Below are positions 12,302 through 22,745 of a stretch of DNA of 64,000 nt, piece by piece. Every line of letters begins with the position of its first letter. Positions within the stretch are counted from its first letter, which is position 1. The notes beneath the pieces were generated by a model that saw only the letters and a list, made by a program, of their open reading frames with translations, was not told the DNA's origin and made no database searches. Source of the stretch: Nemania diffusa (lineage: Eukaryota > Ascomycota > Sordariomycetes > Xylariales > Xylariaceae); assembly GCA_038501195.1 (NCBI GenBank), contig JBBPUQ010000010.1:17501-81500 (forward strand), in the 5' to 3' direction. Position numbers and translations under genes: made by a program.

Positions 12302-13483
12302 ATGGCCTCGGCACCGTTGTCGGAGGACTCGCTCCCCGTCCTCAAAATCCTACTTATCGGGCCCTCGGGCGCCGGGAAGTCCGCATGTGAGTCTTTCTTT
12401 TATTTTCTCTCGCGTCCGACCCGGCCGGTAAACGTGTTCTTGTCGCGTGACCGGAGTGTTTTCGAACCTGGAAGAAATCAGACTGACCACGTGATCTACA
12501 GTCCTGCTAAGGTGTAAGGAGACCCTTCCTCTAGATGGCTATCCTGTTGGCTTGGATACTAGGAGTATGGTGGGCTAACATGTGGTGATGGTATCTAGAT
12601 TGCGAGGATCAGTTCGATCCTGAGTCTACGACGGCGACGATCGGGATTGATTTCAAGGTATGTGCTTGCTACCTATGCGTAGCGTGCACTTAGGGGTAGA
12701 TTAATATCCTACTACTGGACTCTCCTAACCTTATAATATGTAGACAAAGAAGCTCGCCGTCAGAGGCAGGGCATACAAACTAAACATATTCGATACCGTG
12801 GGTTTTTCCTCCCCTCTATTTATCTATCCATCTCTACTACGCCATCCATTCATCAGCACCGCGGTCTCGGGGGTTTCTTGGAGAGATATGCATCACTTCT
12901 CTAACCAGTCATTGCGGGGAGTGAATAGGCCGGCCAGGAGCGGTTCCGCACACTATCGACGAGCTACTACCGCGGCGCACACGGCGTCATATTAGTCTAC
13001 GACATCTCGAGCAAGAAGAGCTTCGTGAGCATGGAGAAGTGGTTCGACGAGGCGCGGCTGAACGCGAACCCCGACGCTGTGCTGTATCTGGTGCGTTTGA
13101 TCAGATTTCTAACCCCCCCCCCTTCTTCCTCTCGCCCCCTTCCCTCCTACTCGTCATCCCTCGAACTTGGTCTGCAGGTAGTCTTCTTTGCGATATAATT
13201 GCTGACGGGGGAGGTTTTCCAGGTCGGGGGTAAGCTGGATAAGGTGGCCGCAGGCGGCCGCGCGGTGTCAGCTGAGGAGGGCAGGGCGTTCGCCGAGGCG
13301 CAAGGCGCGGGCTTCTGCGAGATCAGTTCCAAAACGCGCGAGAACGTCAAGAGGCCCTTCGTCGAGGTCGTCGACCAGATCGTGCAGAAACCGCAGCTAC
13401 TAGCGGAAGCCGGCGGCGGCGGTGGTTCGAAGGCCATCGATTTCAACGTCGGCGGGTTGCCGTCCAACCCTTGTTCTTGTTGA
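12302..13483 (+). CDS. Rab18-like small GTPase
   Basis: A 210-aa Ras-superfamily GTPase closest in look to Rab18. Exons: 12302-12386, 12502-12513 (12 nt), 12599-12657, 12744-12797, 12929-13090, 13223-13483. Motifs: P-loop GPSGAGKS at 20-27, switch I threonine in [10 protein letters not shown]3 DTAGQE at 69-74, SSK (G5) at 159-161 and a C-terminal CSC for double geranylgeranylation. The G4 motif reads VGGKLD at 125-130, so the Asn of NKxD is replaced by Gly, which in the family would weaken guanine recognition. Rab18 proteins act on ER and lipid-droplet membranes; this location is inferred by homology. The 12-nt exon supplies the conserved LLR just after the P-loop. Upstream in-frame codons exist, but the ATG at 12302 gives the family-typical N-terminus. 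Confidence 0.92.
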
Positions 13484-13843
13484 TTGGTTAGTTAACTCGC
13501 GATTACTTGGTTTGAGGGAAAGACGACTAGCTCCGTTCTTTCCTCGGCCGGTGTTTTTCTCAGGATTCTTATTCTAATTTGCGGTCTATGGTCTTTCTGT
13601 GGAGATCTGGTCTATATGTCTAGCTTGTGTATCTGTCTATGGGACAAGTTGGATGGTTGGTGAATGCTGAGGACGCCGGACTCCCTTCAATATGCGGAAC
13701 TGGTTTCGTGCAATGTACATAACCAGCATGTCTAGATGATATACCCTAATGCAACACGTAAATATATGCGTATAAACCTATGCAACCCATACGCTTCTAT
13801 TCCAGTATCTATTTCGCTCTCTAACATTTTTGCTTTCCATTCT
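13484..13843. other. Convergent intergenic spacer
   Basis: The 360 bases between the stop codons of the Rab18-like gene (plus) and the ABHD11-like gene (minus) hold only the two 3' UTRs, as far as I can see. No terminator or repeat stands out. Confidence 0.6.
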
Positions 13844-14281
13844 TCACTCTTTCGGGGTGAGGAATTCGATGACGGCTATAGAAATGGTCAGCTTTCGCAT
13901 TCGTTCTCCTATCCCCGCTACACAGAAGACAATAGGAGTAGTATATGTATTATATATATATAGTTGGTTCGTATCACAAGCGCTTGTCCTCCACAGGGAA
14001 AAAAGCTTACACTTTAAGAATTCAGCGGGCTTCTCCGAAATAAGCCAATGACCGGCCTCGATATCGACGAGCTCGAAGCGCGGGAAGAAGCGGCCGATGA
14101 GGGGGATAGCCTCGTCGGGGATGTACTGGCTGTGGGTGCCGCGGACGAAGAGGGCGGGCTTCTCGAAGCGACGCTCGTCGGGGTTGCGGAAGGGGAAGTC
14201 GCCCATGTTGTCGAGGCTCTTGGAGAGGGTGTCGAGCGGGATCCTGAACTTGACGACGTTGTTCTTCTCTTTCGCGTCGTC

Positions 14282-14318
<37 letters not shown>

Positions 14319-15246
14319 GGCGCGGCAGTGCGGTACATGTTCCCGAGCAGGAACTGCCGGATGCCGACGTCGGGCTCGTACGTGGCGAGGATCTTGTCGG
14401 CCTCGCTCTGCCGCGTCGCGCCCGCCTCCTCGATGTGCCGCATCCCCCGGATGTACTTGGCAAAGCTCCGGCTCAGCGTAGCGTCCATCGGCGCGTTGTC
14501 GACGGACACGATGTCGGAGATCAGGGATGGTTGGTCGAGGGCGAGTGTCATGGCTGTTTTCGCGCCCCTGGAATCGGGGGAGAAGAGGATGGTATTAGCT
14601 GTTGTTGGTCTGGCTTGTCTCGTTGGGTGGGAGCGTCGATGGGTGGCTTCCGGTGTTATGGAGAGGGGGCGCGACTCACATCGAGTGCCCGATCAGCGTT
14701 GGTTCGCGCAGCCCGTGCTCGCTAATGAATCCTGCCACGTCGCCGGCCATGGTAACGTAGTCGTGGCGATTCGCGTGCGGTGATTCGCCGTGGTTTCGCA
14801 AGTCCTAGATGCAGAAGATATCTGTTAGACTGGAGTGTTCTTATCCTTCCTCGGCAAGGGTTCACCGATGCTGGGACTGGAGGCGCGACTTACAACAGCG
14901 TATACATGTCTCCCTAGATCGCGCGCAAGGACCCTATAGAAGCGCAGACGCCCGTTAGCAAACGCCGAGCTCTACAATGGTGACGACGGCGGGGCTCCCG
15001 TACTCACTTGCTCACACTCCGATTGTTCTTCTTGGACCCAAACAACCCGTGCATGAATATTATGGGCGCATCCTGTCGGTGCCGGTCCGAGTTCGGGGGC
15101 GCATGGTGATCGAAGACCAGCTGGACCCTGCCGGCGCCCGTCGAATAGGCGGCGCGGGGCAGCGATCGGAGGGGCGCGTAGAAGGGTCTCCAGCCCGTCG
15201 TGAGAATGCGCCGAGCCACTACTACCATCCTCTCTCTTCTTCTCAA
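13844..15246 (-). CDS. Mitochondrial alpha/beta-hydrolase, ABHD11/IMO32-like
   Basis: A 330-aa alpha/beta-hydrolase on the minus strand. Exons in reading order: 15008-15246, 14894-14933, 14680-14804, 14011-14567, 13844-13875. The N-terminus is basic and free of acids up to about residue 35 and ends RAAYST, a good mitochondrial presequence. IIFMHGLFGSKKN is the oxyanion-hole HG motif, GHSMG at 132-136 carries the nucleophile Ser134, and EAGHW holds the catalytic His. This matches yeast Imo32 and human ABHD11, matrix proteins with esterase-type folds. A run of about 12 alanines, coded by a CTG/CAG trinucleotide tract at 14283-14318, lies in the lid region. The last exon is only 32 nt and restores the family-like VIEFL tail. 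Readthrough of that last intron would also stay open. Confidence 0.88.
14283..14318. repeat. CAG/CTG trinucleotide repeat in coding sequence
   Basis: About 12 tandem GCA (plus strand) units inside the fourth exon of the hydrolase gene on the minus strand, read there as a poly-alanine run. Such tracts vary in length between strains. Confidence 0.9.
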
Positions 15247-16027
15247 TTGAGTGAGTCTCGATGGTCGAGGTACGCTACGTTCGTTCGCGAGGTGTGGTGA
15301 GCGATCTCGGGGATGGCGAGCGAGTGTTGGGCGACGGAATAACTACCGATGATTCGCGCTGCGCAAGAAATTTATCCAGTGAAATTCGATATCGGAATGT
15401 CAAGATACCTAGCTTAGTTCCTGTGACCCACCTAAAATATTGCTTCTGCCTATCAGGCACTACCTACATACCTACAGCGATCTAGATGGGTAAGGTGATT
15501 TTTGTAGATTACCAACCTACGTACATACATAGGTAGGTACCTAACGTAGATACTATGTACATAGGTAGTATCTGTACCTTCGTACCTCCAGGGAGAGCCC
15601 AACTGTCTAGATTCTACGGCGAATCAGACCCAAGAGAGCTCGTACCTACGCAATTTTTTGCTTTCAAATAGCGGTGTCTGCCCAGCGGTGTCTGCCCAGC
15701 GTTGCTGAGCCGTAATTTTGACATCTGGAAGGATCGCTATGTAGGGTACATCGATATAATGCGATGTGTGGGTAGTGATGCCATAGACCCTAGGTAGTCT
15801 ATCAAAAACGAGTGGATATTCAACCCACTGTTCGCAGCGTCATCCATTAGGGTATAAGATAGTATCAAATGCTGATTTATAACGCAAAACAAGCACGGGC
15901 ATGGCTATCGGGATGTCACGAATCTAACGAAATATACTCCTCCCTAGAGGTACGAGATCTAGTGGTTAATCCATGGGGGGTAAAGCGATTAATTAGCAAA
16001 AAAAGAATCTCGGTATTCTCTCTGTAT
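15247..16027. other. Intergenic spacer with short tandem repeat
   Basis: No coding signal. A 14-bp unit (AGCGGTGTCTGCCC) is repeated twice in tandem at 15670-15697. TAGG/TACC islands occur at 15510-15570. Confidence 0.55.
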
Positions 16028-16940
16028 TCAATTTGGCTTGGACTGAGATAAAATTTTTATAACAGCGATCATATCTTCCTCAAAGCCAGCTTTAGTCGCC
16101 TCTTCATACATCGAACGCCATGTCTGTATCAAGGTGACCGCACCGTCGACGCGTCGGCCTCAGCACATATAAGCTTGCTGCTATTATGGCAATCCTTAAT
16201 AGCCGCTTGGGGGGACCAGTCCCCAGAGATCGCCTTCGCCATCTTATTGCGCGCGTATGCCGAAGCCATAGGTCCTACGCTGAGCACCTCTTCCAGAATA
16301 GCCAGGTCAAGCCCCTGCGCCCTGGCTAGATTCATGGACTCGGCGAGGCCAACGGTCAGCGTGATCAGGTAGAGGTTCGCGGCGTACTTGGTCCTGAGCC
16401 CGTAGCCGATCGGGCCGCAGTAGACGGCGGCGCTGGCGATGGGCTTCGTGACGGGGCGTATTTCCTCGGCCACGTCGGCGTCGCCGGCTAGCATGGCGAC
16501 CAGCTGGCCTTTCTCGGCGGGCAGCTTGCTCCCGCTCACGGGCATCTCGACGAACCGGCCCCCGACTTGGCTCACCTCCTTGGCGAGGTAGTGGCTGAAT
16601 TCCTCGGGAACGGAGCTTGCGTTCACCTGCGTCTTCCCTGCGAGGGGTATTTTGAGGTCCACAAGGACATCGCTAATCGCAGTAGCGTCGAAAAGCATCA
16701 TGAATATAACATCCGAGTCCCGGACCAACCGCAGACGGGGTTGCGCCCACTTTCTAATTAGTTTATTAAAGTCTCTGAGGATCCTACTAACGTATAAAAT
16801 ACTCGTTGGTTTCCAGCATAAGCTATGAGATGGGGATATTTAGACGGGTTGCAGTTCCAGACTGTGATGGGGAACTCGCGGGCCAAGTTCAGGGCCATTG
16901 GCGTGCCCATTGTGCCCAAGCCTAGGAATCCGATGCGCAT
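16028..16940 (-). pseudogene. Decayed 3-hydroxyisobutyrate/6-phosphogluconate dehydrogenase-like gene
   Basis: The minus strand codes for a beta-hydroxyacid dehydrogenase: N-terminal Rossmann motif GFLGLGTMGTPMA at residues 4-16, then after an intron (about 16739-16793) DVIFMMLFDATA, the substrate motif PVSGSKLPAEKGQL, and the second-domain motif with the catalytic Lys region (GLRTKYAANLYL). The frame is broken. Near 16723-16731 the family-like ATPSAV and VRDSDVIF are in different frames (one base too many, unless an unusual acceptor is used). At 16129-16131 an in-frame TGA follows RSP, while the family-like C-terminus (LIQTWRSMYEEATKAGFEED) continues in the next frame to a stop at 16028. I infer a recent pseudogene; a base-calling error is the alternative. 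The product would have been an NAD(P)-dependent oxidoreductase. Confidence 0.72.
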
Positions 16941-18277
16941 CTTGAATGTAGAGGAATACGAAGATAAGGCGGATAAGTAAGAGTGGCAAGCCTTTTAGGT
17001 TTCAACGAGAAATATCTACTCATCGTTAAGGTATTAAGCTTAGGAGTATTGAAATCCCTAAGTAAGGTTCGACGAGTAGAGTTTATCTCTTACCTATCAA
17101 GTCGGCGAGGTACAAGGCACTGCATATTGAAGACCCCACAGTGGCTGATAGGTTCTCTCTATTTCCTCTACTATATCAAGTATCCGCAGTCTGGCAACCA
17201 CGTTATTTCGATCGTGTAGATCATTGGGCGTAGTAATGACTAGTACAAGCCGGTGAAAGCCGCAGCAAACAGCCGTTGCCGGACCTAGCGTTACTAGAAA
17301 AAGAAACAAGCAAATATTACCGTAGGTCACTTCTGTCGATTGAATCCGATTTTATTAGTGTCAAATATATCGATGGTGTTTCTTTAAATATTAGAATTAA
17401 GTTCTTATGATTGCTATTGGTGCCTGGGAAGTTAGCATGTCGCCCCTAATATCGGCTAACTTACCTGGGAGATACTATCTGGCAAGGGCACCCTTTTATT
17501 TTAGGTAACAAAATATTCCTTACGAACCTTTTAGTTAGGTAGTGTAAATAGTATTGTGTTACGATCTGTAACCCTTCATACTTACGAAAAGAGCTTGGGA
17601 TATATATATATATAATTTTTCAATTTAATTAAGTTTTTAATATATATATATATATTTGTTTTTGTACAAGTTTCGTGTAAAGCGCTCCGAACGGCGTCCC
17701 CGGCGTCGAGACCCGCCTCTGGCCAATGTCCGCGCGGGGCGTGGGGCTGACGAGGATAAATATGTTGAAATACTGGTCTACTGAGTGAATTGGTAGAGCC
17801 AAAATCTTTTTCATCAAAATAAGGGCTCCGAGACACGGGATTATAGAGATTACTTGCCCGTACCTAATTGCTACCCCGCCCCCTCACTAGAAAAAAAAAG
17901 GGAAATAGGAAAACCAAAAAGACAGTTTCTCGCAGCAGCTTAACTCGGGTTATTTTATCCAGGCTTAGTTGGTAAGGTAACTAAGTGCATATTTCAATAA
18001 GATAAACCTTTTTCTGATTGTATCAAGTTCTAATTTATAGATCCTGCACAGCCTACCGTTTGATTTCAATTCTAAAGTTTGGGAAATCTGTTACAAGCAA
18101 GGTGGGACTTGTTGCAAAAATGTGATCAATGCGGTCTAGGTGGTAGGGGGGAATAGAGATCTTAGGTAGGTACCTAGCTAGCCTCACTCTTGCTGGGGGG
18201 GGCTTTCGCGGTTGGTGCCCCACCCTCACGCAGTGGTTGAACGTTGGTTGGGGGGTTTTAATCGGGTGCTGTGACTC
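16941..18277. other. Intergenic, AT-rich with a GC-rich island
   Basis: No complete gene. The segment 17341-17660 is strongly AT-rich and holds two (AT)n runs (17600-17613 and 17641-17655). A GC-rich island at 17670-17760 has an open minus-strand frame (17629-17817) with a protein-like look that I cannot assign; it may be a gene relic. The end of the segment is the promoter and leader of the valyl-tRNA synthetase gene. Confidence 0.5.
17600..17655. repeat. AT dinucleotide microsatellites
   Basis: Two (AT)n tracts of about 14 and 15 bp flank a short AT-rich spacer. They lie in non-coding, AT-rich DNA. Confidence 0.85.
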
Positions 18278-21200
18278 ATGTCTCGTTCTTCTCTGACAGC
18301 AGGACTTTTCCTGCCGCAACTGATGTTTTCTCTTCGTCGTTATTCTCGCCCAACATATTCAGTGAACGTTCCGCGCTTAACTAGCCTCCTGAAAATGGCG
18401 TCGGCACCCACATCGACATCGGCACCCGCCGCAAAGGCCCCCGCAAAGGCCTCCGCAAAGGCGAGCAAGAAGAGCGCGAGTGCGAGTGCGACATCGAAGG
18501 CGCCGGCGCCCGCTCCCTCGCCCTTCCAAGACCCGACGATACCTGGCGACAAAAAGGTGATCCAGTCCTTCGACCACGCCCAATTCAGTGCCTACAACCC
18601 CAGTGCCGTCGAGTCGTCTTGGTACCAGTGGTGGGAGAAGTCTGGCTTTTTCCAGCCTCAACCAGGCGCCTCCGAATCGACCTTTGTTGTGCCATTACCC
18701 CCTCCTAACGTCACCGGAGCCCTCCACTGTGGCCATGCCCTGGCTAACACCATACAAGACACCTTGATCCGGTGGAATCGGATGCGTGGTCTTACTACTT
18801 TGTGGGTTCCAGGCTGTGACCATGCTGGCATTAGCACACAGTCTGTTGTCGAGAAGATGCTTTGGAAGAAGGAATCCAAGACGAGAATCGAGCTTGGTCG
18901 TGAGGCCTTCACCAAGCTGGTCTGGGACTGGAAAGACGAATACCACCAGCGTATCAACAACGCACAGCGATTGATGGGTGGTTCCATGGACTGGTCGCGC
19001 GAGGCTTTTACCATGGACGAAAACTGTACCCGTGCCACTATGGAGTCCTTCTGCCGTCTACATGATGAGGGCCTTATATATCGCTCAGATCGCCTAGTCA
19101 ACTGGTGCACAAACCTACAGACAGCCTTGAGCTCTCTCGAAGTCGATAATAAGGACATTCCGGGCCGTACCCTGCTCGACGTCCCCGGTTACGAGAGAAA
19201 GGTTGCCTTCGGCGAGATGACCTACTTCAAATATCCCATTGAAGGCACCGACTTGTTCGTCGAGGTTGCCACGACTAGACCCGAAACCATGCTCGGTGAT
19301 ACAGGTATCGCCGTTCATCCAGACGACAAGCGCCATGCTCATCTTGTCGGCAAATACGCGCGCCATCCCTTCACCAATCGCCTCCTCAAGATTGTCGCAG
19401 ATACCTACGTCGACCCCGAACTCGGAACCGGCGCTGTCAAGCTTACACCTGCTCATGATTACAATGATTACCAGCTGGGAAAACGCCATGGTTTGGATTT
19501 TATCAACATCTTGAACGGAGACGGTACAATGAACGAAAATGCCGGACCCGCTTTCCAGGGCCAGAAGCGATTTGATACTCGGTATCACATCGTGGAAGAG
19601 TTGACCAAACTAGGTCTCTTTGTCAAGAAAGAATCTCATGCAATGACAATACCTTTGTGCGAGAAGACGCGAGATGTTATAGAACCCTTGATGAAGAAGC
19701 AATGGTGGGTCAAGATGGAGGGTATGGCAGCCGAAGCCTTGAAAGTTGTCGAAGAGGGGAAGATAAAGATAGCACCTGAGAGTGCTGAGAAATCATACCA
19801 GCGGTGGCTTTCGAGTATCAATGACTGGTGTATCTCTCGCCAGCTCTGGTGGGGCCATCGCATACCTGCCTATCGTGTGGTTTTCGAGGGCCAAGAAATA
19901 TCGGACGAGGATGACAAAACCCACTGGATCGTTGGCCGAACATTAGACGAAGCCCAGGCGAAAGCCGCATCTACATACCCTGGAAAGAAATTCCACCTGG
20001 AGCAGGATCCCGACTGCCTAGACACCTGGTTTAGTTCAGGGCTATGGCCCATGGCTACTCTTGGATGGCCTACCGAGACTGCCGACTTCAAAAAGTTCTT
20101 CCCCACTAGCTTACTCGAGACAGGTTGGGATATCAGTGAGTCACCCCCCTATCCCCCTCCCCATGATTAAGTTACTTGTTAAGGCTATAAGTTCATAAAC
20201 CATTACAAACTGTGAAGTTGCATGCATAGTAGTGAGGCTAACCGGAGGTCTAGTGTTCTTTTGGGTGGCCCGAATGATCATGCTTAGTCTGAAGCTCACG
20301 GGCTCAGTGCCTTTCCGTGAGGTCTACTGCCACAGCTTGATTCGAGATTCAGAAGGTAGAAAGATGAGCAAGTCGCTGGGCAATGTCATCGACCCTCTGG
20401 ACATCATCAATGGCATCGATCTCGAGGCGCTTCACGCAAAGCTCCTCACCGGAAATCTAAAGGAGACTGAGATTACCCGAGCGGCCAAATATCAGAAAAC
20501 CGCATTTCCTCAAGGAATTCCAGAATGTGGTGCCGATGCTCTGAGATTTACTCTCCTCTCATACACCACTGGTGGTGGCGATATTAGCTTTGACATTAAA
20601 GTCATGGCAGCTTATCGTCGGTTCTGTAATAAAATCTGGCAAGCGAGCAAGTACATAATGGGTCGCCTACCAGAGGAGTTCAAACCTGTTGCCCACCTCG
20701 ACGTTGCCAACCTTTCGACCCCTGAAAAGTGGATCTTGCATCGCATGAACAGTGCTGTTAAGGAACTCAATGAGGTACTGGAGACAAGAGAATTCTCAAA
20801 GGCAACTCAGATTGCTCATCGCTTTTTCTACGACGAACTCTGCGATGTATTCATTGAACACAGCAAGAGTTTGCTGACTGAGGGAACTGCAAGTGAGCAG
20901 GAAAACGTACAACAGTCTCTATACAGAGCTTTAGACGTCGCGCTCAGACTTCTTCACCCATTTATGCCTTTCATTACCGAAGAATTATGGCAGCGCCTCC
21001 CGCGGGCGCCGTACGAGAACATAACCTCAGCTCCGCAGACAATTATGCTTGCACCTTACCCAACCCCCGACAATAGTTTGTACTTCCCCGCAGAGGCCGA
21101 GTCCTACGAGCTCAGTCTCCAATGTACTCGAGCAATCCGCTCCCTGGCGGCCGAGTACGCCATCAAAACTGGCGGGGCAGCGTTTGTTAAAGCTACCGAC

Positions 21201-21590
21201 GAAGCCTCAAATGCAAGCATTTCGCCCCAAATGCCCTCTATCAAGACGCTTTGCGGTAAGGTTCTTGCAGATTTAACACTTCTTGGCCCTGAGGATGCTG
21301 TACCAACCGGATGTGCCGTCTTCATCCTGACGAACAACATTATCGTTCTTCTCAACGTCGCCGATGTGATCACAGACGTAGATGTTGCGATTAAGAAGCT
21401 GCAAGTGAAGCTGCAGAAAAAGCAAGTGGTAGCTACGAAACAACAGGAGCTGATTAAGCGCGATGGGTTTGAGAAGAGTAGTGAGGTTGTGCAGACTGCG
21501 GAGAAGGCCAAGCTAGAGGAGGCGAATACTGCGGTTAACAACTACGAGAGGACGATCGAGGAATTCCAGAAGTTAAAGATAAAGGCTTGA
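18278..21590 (+). CDS. VAS1: Valyl-tRNA synthetase, cytosolic and mitochondrial
   Basis: A 1071-aa class I valyl-tRNA synthetase that charges tRNA-Val. Two exons, 18278-20135 and 20233-21590, joined at a split ATG codon. The HIGH-type motif is HCGH at 150-153 within [20 protein letters not shown] is at 663-667; the editing domain ([12 protein letters not shown]) and the C-terminal coiled coil (last 65 residues, rich in K/E/Q) are present. As in yeast VAS1, two starts are likely: M1 gives a basic N-terminus usable as a mitochondrial presequence, while M40 (ATG at 18395) starts the cytosolic form with an Ala/Lys-rich stretch. M16 (18323) is a third possible start. The gene converges on TRA1 with about 1.15 kb between the stop codons. 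Confidence 0.97.
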
Positions 21591-22745
21591 TGTAGATAGA
21601 CGGCTAGTCCCTCCTTTTGATTCGATGGAGGAATATTAGACCATGCTGAAGATATAAGAACAAAAAAAGGTTGTCTAATTTGTGCGGTTCATTTAAGCTT
21701 CAAGGACACGGCGTAGTAGGGTTTAGTTGTAGCAATAAGGCAGCTATGGTTATATCCTATGATCAAGACTACTAAAAATATGGATGAGAATTTTCCTGGC
21801 CGACTATACATCCGTGACTCGTTTTTCTATTCTGTTCGTTCTGTTGCCGAACGCCTGTTATGCACTGTTGGTATGCTCAATGACAAATCTATCCATCATC
21901 TCTCCCCTACGTATCTTCCCGCAGCTGTAGTCTCATAAGGCTCTGTAGGCTAACCTCGTCGCTGGAGATATTCATCTAGCTGCTGAAGGGCCTCAAGGTC
22001 GCTTAGAATGTCGGCTCGCGCACGGCAGAAAGTTGTGCATCGCTAACATAGTTTGCTGATCAGAACGAAATAGGGGCTACGGGGAACCAAAAGAATATCT
22101 ACACTAGCGAGGAACACGTTGAAGCTCCCGGAATGAGGAGAGCGCAGAGACTGGGATTACGATTGCTATGGCGCAATCATGACTTCACAAGGTAGGAGAT
22201 AGATGGGGATAAGCTGCAAATCCAAGTTATAGGGGGTTTTATAGAGTGCGGTGGAGTGATTATAAGGAGATGAAAACGGGGAAGATGAATCCGGCGGAGG
22301 TGATTCTTCACACCATCTAGATAAGTGATCTTCGTCTGGCTGTTAGGCTTAAGTAGGTAGGTCAGTGCGAGAACTAGTTGCACATGTGACGTTGAGAGTG
22401 CCTCATGATCGGTAGTAGCATGAGCGACGTGGGTGTTCTATCTGGGCTGGGGGGTGTCTCGGGTATTTCGGACACGAAGAAATGCTTAAAGACATCGCAT
22501 CTATTGCTCTATTGGGTATGATAATATATGAACACTAGCAACTAGCTTTCACAGTAGTTGTTTTTGTACCAGAATGTTCCCCATAACTCCTGTTTCCCTC
22601 CGAGTTGGCCTCAACCAGCCTTAAACACGAGTGTCTCCCTAAACGCCACGCCTAACATACCTAAGGACGCCATTACACCGGCGCTTAACGCACCACAACT
22701 TCGAATGGAGAAGGGATAAGAACCACCTAAAGAATGAATCATCGA
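21591..22745. other. Convergent intergenic spacer VAS1/TRA1
   Basis: Holds the two 3' UTRs. No reading frame or repeat of note. Confidence 0.6.

Noticed and set aside
13876..14010. Extension of the hydrolase frame without an intron
   Set aside because: The read-through tail is unlike the family; GTAAGC and CTATAG with a 32-nt last exon give the typical VIEFL ending.
14048..14783. Long plus-strand frames of 225-228 codons
   Set aside because: Antisense shadows of the hydrolase gene; the minus-strand frame carries the catalytic motifs and phased introns.
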